From a virus, in IMG/VR virus record IMGVR_UViG_3300034198_002565, positions 1 through 33,645 of that record: a stretch of DNA of 33,645 nt. One strand, 5' to 3'. Both the position numbers and the translations under genes were made by a program. A model generated the notes under the pieces. That model worked only from the letters and a program-made list of their open reading frames with translations. It was not told the origin of the DNA and made no database searches. Below are positions 29,189 to 33,645 of the stretch, one piece after another (within the stretch, counting starts at the first letter, position 1; the number at the start of each line of letters is the position of its first letter).

Positions 29189-29514
29189 TAGATTTGACCC
29201 CCTCGAGTTCTAAATACTCGGTTATCAGGATCATTTAACCATCTTTTTAATGCTGGCATATCAATGACTTGATAGCCCTTCATAATATTTTTCTTGTTTA
29301 AATCACCAATAATCTCTGGTGGTATACAAGCTATATGATTCTTAGGATCGTATGGAATATCTCCCCATCCCTTAGAACCACTATTCTCTTTGTATACTTG
29401 CTTGGTAGCTTCAGCAAAATCACTTAGATTTAGCTTAGTTTCAATAATAAGACCGCCTTCTCCATCGGAGTAAGCAGTTTTATTTTCCCCAAAATCACCT
29501 AGTAACTTTGACAT
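29188..29514 (-). CDS. Virion-region hypothetical protein, 108 residues
   Basis: Start at ATG 29514 is preferred: GGAG lies 5 nt upstream, and the longer GTG-initiated form would span the terminator hairpin. The protein starts MSKLLGDFGENKTAYSDGEG; acidic and Asn/Gly-rich in its first half, it has 'NHIACIPPEIIGDL' in the middle and a basic C-terminal helix ('MPALKRWLNDPDNRVFRTRG', about 86-105). It follows the capsid gene in the transcript. No family recognised; capsid-associated role is inference. Confidence 0.65.
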   Translation of the reverse strand: MSKLLGDFGENKTAYSDGEGGLIIETKLNLSDFAEATKQVYKENSGSKGWGDIPYDPKNHIACIPPEIIGDLNKKNIMKGYQVIDMPALKRWLNDPDNRVFRTRGGQI

Positions 29515-29523
29515 TAAATCTCC

Positions 29524-29550
29524 AAGAAAAGGGGGCAGTTTCCCACCCCC
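29524..29550 (-). terminator. Terminator-like hairpin after the capsid gene
   Basis: On the minus strand GGGGG pairs with CCCCC; two wobble pairs and a G-C extend the stem to 8 bp, closed by a GAAA loop, and TTTTCTT follows. It starts about 16 nt after the capsid stop and ends just before the next gene's GGAG. A partial terminator here would let capsid mRNA exceed tail mRNA, as T7 does after gene 10. Confidence 0.68.
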
Positions 29551-29565
29551 AATTCTACTCACTTA

Positions 29566-30516
29566 TTAACTTGCTGACAAGTCAAATACACCGCCATGAG
29601 CAGCTTCGTTCTTAACTTCAAGAGTTAATTCAGCCAAGATTTGAGTCTTTTCTGAGTCACCTGTTTTAGCCAAGTCGATAGTCTGGAATGGGCGCAAATA
29701 TGCTAATGCTGCATATTCTGGGTCTAGTACCAAAGCATCGCGAGTACGCATGAAACGGTTAGGAACAATTGATACAACACCAAAGTCTGACTGGTAAAGG
29801 TCAGCACCGGCTAGGATTGTAATTTCACCAGCAGTAGTGCTGTTGTAACGATGTTGTGCCAAACCTGTAAAGCCTGAAACAACTTGCTTCAACGCTGGAG
29901 AAACCATCAATACTGAAGGTGTGCCACCTGATGTAAATACCTTAGAAACTACATCTTTAAGCATAGCTTCTGTGAAAGTACGAGTTGTACCATCTGTACG
30001 AGTAGATACACCAATAGTTGTTGGATCTGCACCAGCAGTTGTACCAGAGCCTTTGTTTGTGTTTGTCTTGATGTAAGACAACAAAGAACCCATAACACGA
30101 GCGGTTGAGCTTGAACCAGCAGACTGACCTTGGTTAGCTGTGATGATACCTTCGATGTCTCGCTTCAATTCAGCAGAAGCCTTAGCCAACTGGTAAGCCT
30201 TCTCAGACTTACGACCAGCCTTATCTACTGACTCCAAAGTACCAGAAACTTGCACAGTCTTACCAACGATTTGTGTGTAGTTACCAATACGAGTTGTAGC
30301 TGACAAAGTAGCAGCAGTAGCATCAGCACCTTCAACAAGTGCATTGCTTGTGTTTACAGATGCCAAAGCATCAGTCTGCCACTCATGGTAAACAGCTTTA
30401 GCTGATGTCTTACCAATAGAGGACATAATAGGTGTGTCTTGTGGGCTGATGTTGTAAATTACATCAGATAAATCTTCACGAGCGCCAACGGCATCGTATC
30501 TTGTAAATGTAGGCAT
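29566..30516 (-). CDS. Major capsid protein, SU10/DUF5309-like (HK97 fold)
   Basis: 316 residues, beginning MPTFTRYDAVGAREDLSDVI and containing 'NISPQDTPIMSSIGKTSAKA' (22-41), 'VYHEWQTDAL' (42-51) and 'RDALVLDPEYAALAYLRPF' near the C-terminus. This is characteristic of the SU10-like capsid family PF17236. It is placed directly after the scaffold gene and before the adaptor, the canonical order. It assembles the icosahedral head with the portal at one vertex. Expression is probably high, aided by the terminator after it. Confidence 0.93.
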   Translation of the reverse strand: MPTFTRYDAVGAREDLSDVIYNISPQDTPIMSSIGKTSAKAVYHEWQTDALASVNTSNALVEGADATAATLSATTRIGNYTQIVGKTVQVSGTLESVDKAGRKSEKAYQLAKASAELKRDIEGIITANQGQSAGSSSTARVMGSLLSYIKTNTNKGSGTTAGADPTTIGVSTRTDGTTRTFTEAMLKDVVSKVFTSGGTPSVLMVSPALKQVVSGFTGLAQHRYNSTTAGEITILAGADLYQSDFGVVSIVPNRFMRTRDALVLDPEYAALAYLRPFQTIDLAKTGDSEKTQILAELTLEVKNEAAHGGVFDLSAS

Positions 30517-30528
30517 TTCTAATTTCCT

Positions 30529-31515
30529 TTAAATAAATTTTTCAAATAGTTTAGCTGCATCTGACTTCTTGCCAGATTGCTTGAGTTTTTGCATCTGTCT
30601 CTTAGTTGCATCATTCTCAGCATTAACCTGACCGCCATTTCCAGCCTTGATTGTTCTTGGAGCATCCTGTACCTTTTTTGTAGCTACAGATTTGCCCTTC
30701 ATTAACTTTTCATACATCATTGCATTGTAGAGAGTCTTAACTGCCCTAGAGTCATACACTTGGCTTAGTTCTTCATCACTAAAACCGACAGATTTGGCAT
30801 AGGTTCTAATATCTTTCCTAGCTATCTCAGCTTTAGCTTCATCCCTAAACTCAGGAATCATCTCCCTCAGTTTTACTGCTTCTTGTTGCAAATGACCTTG
30901 CAGAGCTTGCTGTTTTTCAGAGTCTTGCTGTTGAGCAATACGCTGTCTTTCAGCTTGAACTGCTTGCAGTTGCTTTTCTTTCTCTGATCTCTCTGCGATC
31001 TTAATGGCATAACCAATAGGATCTGACTCTCGTAACTCGGATAGATTCTCATTGTCAGGGTTCTGATTGAGCATCTGTTCGATTACTTGCAGTCTTTGAG
31101 CATAAGTGTCTCGCATCTGCTTGGCTTCTTCGATTCTCGCTCTTTCTGCTTCTACAGTCTTGCGAGTCTCAGCTAAAGCCTGAGTTTTCTTTGTATAGTC
31201 TTTTGTGCGACTGTAACCTTGTTGAAGCTCCTCTAAGGTGACCTCAACTTCTTCATTGTCTACCTTGACTTTGAATCGCTGTGGTTCTTCGGTTTCTTCT
31301 TCTTGGTACTCAGTTTCTTCTGCGCTTTCATCTGTGTAGTCCTCTTGCTCTCTAGATTGTCCATCAGATTGATCTGATTCTTCCTCTGATTGAGCTTGAT
31401 AGCCTTCCTCTGGTTGAGCTTTCGCTTCCTCAGTTGGTGAGTCCATCATAGATAAAAACGCATTAGCTGCTTGACCTACGGTTACACTTCCTTGCGGATT
31501 GGTGTTTTCACTCAT
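30529..31515 (-). CDS. Capsid scaffolding protein
   Basis: 328 residues. N-terminal 28-80 is extremely acidic and Ser/Gln-rich ('EESDQSDGQSREQEDYTDES'), residues 85-105 carry 'VKVDNEEVEVTLEELQQGYS', residues 105-215 form a charged coiled coil ('LQAVQAERQRIAQQQDSEKQ'), and the C-terminus is basic (270-328). That build is typical of podovirus scaffolds, whose basic tail contacts the capsid. Its position between portal and capsid genes agrees. No protease gene to remove it is evident. Confidence 0.9.
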   Translation of the reverse strand: MSENTNPQGSVTVGQAANAFLSMMDSPTEEAKAQPEEGYQAQSEEESDQSDGQSREQEDYTDESAEETEYQEEETEEPQRFKVKVDNEEVEVTLEELQQGYSRTKDYTKKTQALAETRKTVEAERARIEEAKQMRDTYAQRLQVIEQMLNQNPDNENLSELRESDPIGYAIKIAERSEKEKQLQAVQAERQRIAQQQDSEKQQALQGHLQQEAVKLREMIPEFRDEAKAEIARKDIRTYAKSVGFSDEELSQVYDSRAVKTLYNAMMYEKLMKGKSVATKKVQDAPRTIKAGNGGQVNAENDATKRQMQKLKQSGKKSDAAKLFEKFI

Positions 31516-31536
31516 TTTTGATACCTTTTATGGTAG

Positions 31537-31767
31537 TTAAAAAATCTTCCACTTCTTAGCATTAATTTGCTTATCGTCTGCGATAGCTTGGATTGATGCC
31601 TCGAATTCCTCAATAGCTTTTAGTTTGATTAAAGATCTCTCTCGAAAATCTACATCATCTTCTGCACTATTGAATATGTTGTTTTTATACAACAGTTTTT
31701 GGTTTTCCACAAGCTCCATGAAAAACTCATCTGTTAAATAGATATTTGCTCTTTCAGCTTTGTTCAT
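31537..31767 (-). CDS. Small helical protein between portal and scaffold genes, 76 residues
   Basis: ATG at 31767 overlaps the portal stop by ATGA. The protein is helical and charged ('YLTDEFFMELVENQKLLYKN', 'RSLIKLKAIEEFEASIQAIA'), with no cysteines. Small proteins at this spot occur in related gene orders, but their function is unknown; a portal- or scaffold-associated chaperone role is only a guess. Twenty-one bases separate it from the scaffold gene. Confidence 0.7.
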   Translation of the reverse strand: MNKAERANIYLTDEFFMELVENQKLLYKNNIFNSAEDDVDFRERSLIKLKAIEEFEASIQAIADDKQINAKKWKIF

Positions 31768-33645
31768 AGGACATTCGGTATATTAGCTGTTGGACTTAAC
31801 TTAGCACCGATTTGCATAGCTTTCAATTGGGCTTCATATTCAAACTCTTGTTGCTTGAGAGCCATCTGTTGTTCAAACTTCTCTCGCTCTAACTGCATCT
31901 GAGCTACTGCCTTCTCTCTAGCCAATTGCATCTCTGCTTGAGCCTTCATCTGGTCAGCTTGGATTTGAGCCTGAACTTGAGCCATATAAGCCTGAACCTG
32001 TGGATCTTGTTGCTGTTCTTGTGGTTGAGCCATCATCTGTAGTTGCTCTGGGCTAATCTCTTTGAAGAACTCGGTTGAGTCTTTAAAGCCAGCAGACTCT
32101 ATAAATCTACCCAAAGTATTGCGATACTGTCCTAGGTCTACCAATGGGTTATTAACTCCGATTGTCTTGAGGATTTCTTCTTGCTTACCTAGAACCATAG
32201 CAATCATAGTCATCTGCTCTTGTTTGTTACCTGTTCCAAGACCTACATTGATAGACATATCGAACTGGTTAGTCCACTCTCTAGGATCAATAGAGACATA
32301 TTTGCCTCGTAAGCGAATCACTCTAGCCTTGTCTTGGTACTTGCACAGAAGCTGTAGAATCTTCTGGAACAGGTCTTTTACCCCAGTTTCAGCAAAGATT
32401 CGAGCAATCAATTCAATCCTACCTGCTGCTGCTGATTGCATAGCTGCTACTGCTGTAGCTGTAGTGTTTTGTAGAATGTCTGGGTTTAAGCCTTGTTGAG
32501 CATCATTTACACCAGTTCGCTTAGTCTGAACTACATCTAAATACTCAAGCAATGGGAATGACTGTGCAGCAGTTGCCGGTACTGTCAAAGGAACAATTGC
32601 ATTAGGGTTCTTAATGCGAACCACTCCATTAGCTGTAACGGTTAGCAAGTCATCTAGGTTTACTTGACCTTCAACAACACCCATTCTAGGGCTGTTAGTC
32701 ATATACATATTGTCTAGAATCTGTCTTGTAACAGTAGACTTAATCAACTGAATGTCCATTGAACGGTCTGCCAAGCTATGACCAAAGAACTTATGAGGCA
32801 TAGGAATAGGGCAGATTGAGCAGAATGGCACAAAGTCAATCTCTGTATCGTCTAGAATCTCGCTACCTGCATAGACTACCTTGCGGAGTTCTGCAATGCC
32901 ATCTCCATCCATATCGACCTTGAGATAGCACTCATAGACTTCAATATCTTCCATTGCTGGATCGAGTGTGCTGTTGTTTACATCAGGGTTTTCACCATTG
33001 CTGTAGCGAGCAACTCTTTCCTGTGTGTAAGTTAAGTCAGACCAAGATGGTAAGTCCTCAACAATCTTCTTGTTAAAGCCCATGCCAATCAACTCAGAGC
33101 GAGTAATAAGCCTTCTGTGAGCCACAAACGGAGAATCACCAATAGTGCGAGCCTTCTTAGAGATCAAGAACTCCTCTGGTGGGACATTCTCAATAACTAC
33201 CTTGCCTGTCTTGTTTGTCTTTTTGACTGTGACATTGTATGAGAACATTGGAATTACCATACCTGTCATTGGGTCTTGGTAAGAATCTACCTCAATCTGC
33301 TCTTGCTTAGATACCTCAATAGAGTCATCAGACAAAAGCATTGTTAGCTCTTGCTCATTTAGGTCTTGATACTTCTCTTTGGTGACATTTACTACTTCAT
33401 CCCAGTAGACCTTAATAATGCCATTCTTCTGCAACAAGGCATCTTTGAACCAAGTGTGTAGCAAAGATACACCATCATTATCTCGGTTCATTACCCAGTT
33501 CACATACTCTGTAGCCTGTAAAGCCTTTTGCTCATCATCAAATGATCTAGGCTCAAAACGCACCATCTCGTCAGACTGAGTAAAAATCCTTAGTAATTGT
33601 GGCAATGCACCATCAACTACTTCAGCAACTTCACCAGTAACAATC
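31764..33645 (-). CDS. Portal protein, main part (gene continues through window start)
   Basis: The portal reading frame enters from the window end; codons at 33559-33645 are the duplicated closure. With 1-236 the product has 676 residues. Visible features include 'FKDALLQKNGIIKVYWDE' near the start of the stem region, the wing and clip regions, 'ILDNMYMTNSPRMGVVEG' and 'NDAQQGLNPDILQNTTATAV' (typical portal phrases), and a long Gln/Met/Glu-rich C-terminal coiled coil ('AQVQAQIQADQMKAQAEMQL'). This is a podovirus-like portal that anchors DNA packaging and tail assembly. Its stop overlaps the next gene by ATGA. Confidence 0.9.
   Translation of the reverse strand, partial: IVTGEVAEVVDGALPQLLRIFTQSDEMVRFEPRSFDDEQKALQATEYVNWVMNRDNDGVSLLHTWFKDALLQKNGIIKVYWDEVVNVTKEKYQDLNEQELTMLLSDDSIEVSKQEQIEVDSYQDPMTGMVIPMFSYNVTVKKTNKTGKVVIENVPPEEFLISKKARTIGDSPFVAHRRLITRSELIGMGFNKKIVEDLPSWSDLTYTQERVARYSNGENPDVNNSTLDPAMEDIEVYECYLKVDMDGDGIAELRKVVYAGSEILDDTEIDFVPFCSICPIPMPHKFFGHSLADRSMDIQLIKSTVTRQILDNMYMTNSPRMGVVEGQVNLDDLLTVTANGVVRIKNPNAIVPLTVPATAAQSFPLLEYLDVVQTKRTGVNDAQQGLNPDILQNTTATAVAAMQSAAAGRIELIARIFAETGVKDLFQKILQLLCKYQDKARVIRLRGKYVSIDPREWTNQFDMSINVGLGTGNKQEQMTMIAMVLGKQEEILKTIGVNNPLVDLGQYRNTLGRFIESAGFKDSTEFFKEISPEQLQMMAQPQEQQQDPQVQAYMAQVQAQIQADQMKAQAEMQLAREKAVAQMQLEREKFEQQMALKQQEFEYEAQLKAMQIGAKLSPTANIPNVL
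33559..33645. repeat. 87-bp terminal direct repeat, right copy
   Basis: An exact copy of positions 1-87, lying within the portal gene. It proves that the sequence continues from 33558 to 1 and should be counted once; the two copies should not be read as separate loci. Confidence 0.95.

Noticed and set aside
32062-32499. A 145-residue plus-strand frame opposite the portal gene
   Set aside because: It is the complement of the portal coding sequence with no family pattern and no plausible promoter or ribosome-binding site.
1-33645. tRNA or rRNA genes
   Set aside because: No cloverleaf-like sequence with TTCRA arms or rRNA-like stretch was noticed while reading; a covariance-model scan was not available.

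Overview
The window is the complete genome of a tailed bacteriophage, read as a circle of 33,558 bp. Its first 87 bases recur exactly as its last 87, and the portal gene runs across that junction in one frame. The A+T-rich sequence, dense packing (ATGA and TAATG overlaps almost everywhere), PBSX-type large terminase, SU10/DUF5309-like capsid protein, tail-nozzle-like protein and the lack of any recognisable tape measure, sheath or tube gene suggest a short-tailed (podovirus-like) phage. Shine-Dalgarno use, a GH24 endolysin and secreted proteins with ordinary signal peptides suggest a Gram-negative host. The host cannot be named from the sequence. I see no integrase, excisionase, CI-like repressor, DNA polymerase, RNA polymerase or tRNA gene.

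Layout. (A) About 9.17 kb down to 4.34 kb, minus strand: an early/middle operon with a VRR-NUC protein, a DnaT-like replication protein, a DNA methyltransferase, an HNH homing endonuclease, a PD-(D/E)XK-like protein, a Ref-like HNH nuclease, a glycosyltransferase and a Q-type antiterminator candidate. (B) 9.29 to 13.29 kb, plus strand: a divergent operon of many very short genes around a recombination set (Sak-type annealing protein, YqaJ exonuclease, SSB-tailed small protein) and a winged-helix regulator. (C) From 4.2 kb leftward to 1, across the junction at 33,558, and on down to 13.3 kb, all minus strand: the late operon. It runs small basic proteins, a HELQH protein, small and large terminase, portal, scaffold, capsid, adaptor, tail/fibre genes, putative internal virion (ejection) proteins, secreted proteins, holin/endolysin, a SprT-like protein and a metallophosphoesterase.

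How it fits together. Two divergent operons probably fire first from the 9.17-9.29 kb region. A sigma70-like leftward promoter and tandem 11-bp repeats are visible there. The last genes of the left operon are a Q-like protein and an overlapping small zinc-ribbon protein. Directly after them come a promoter-like site and, about 80 nt on, an intrinsic terminator in front of the late operon. That order matches the lambda Q / pR' / tR' late switch and is the most interesting regulatory arrangement here. A second terminator-like hairpin just after the capsid gene would raise capsid expression relative to tail genes. A cluster of short direct repeats beside an A/T-only stretch inside the replication gene is a candidate origin, as in lambda O.

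Functions are assigned by reading motifs and family resemblance by eye. No database search was run.
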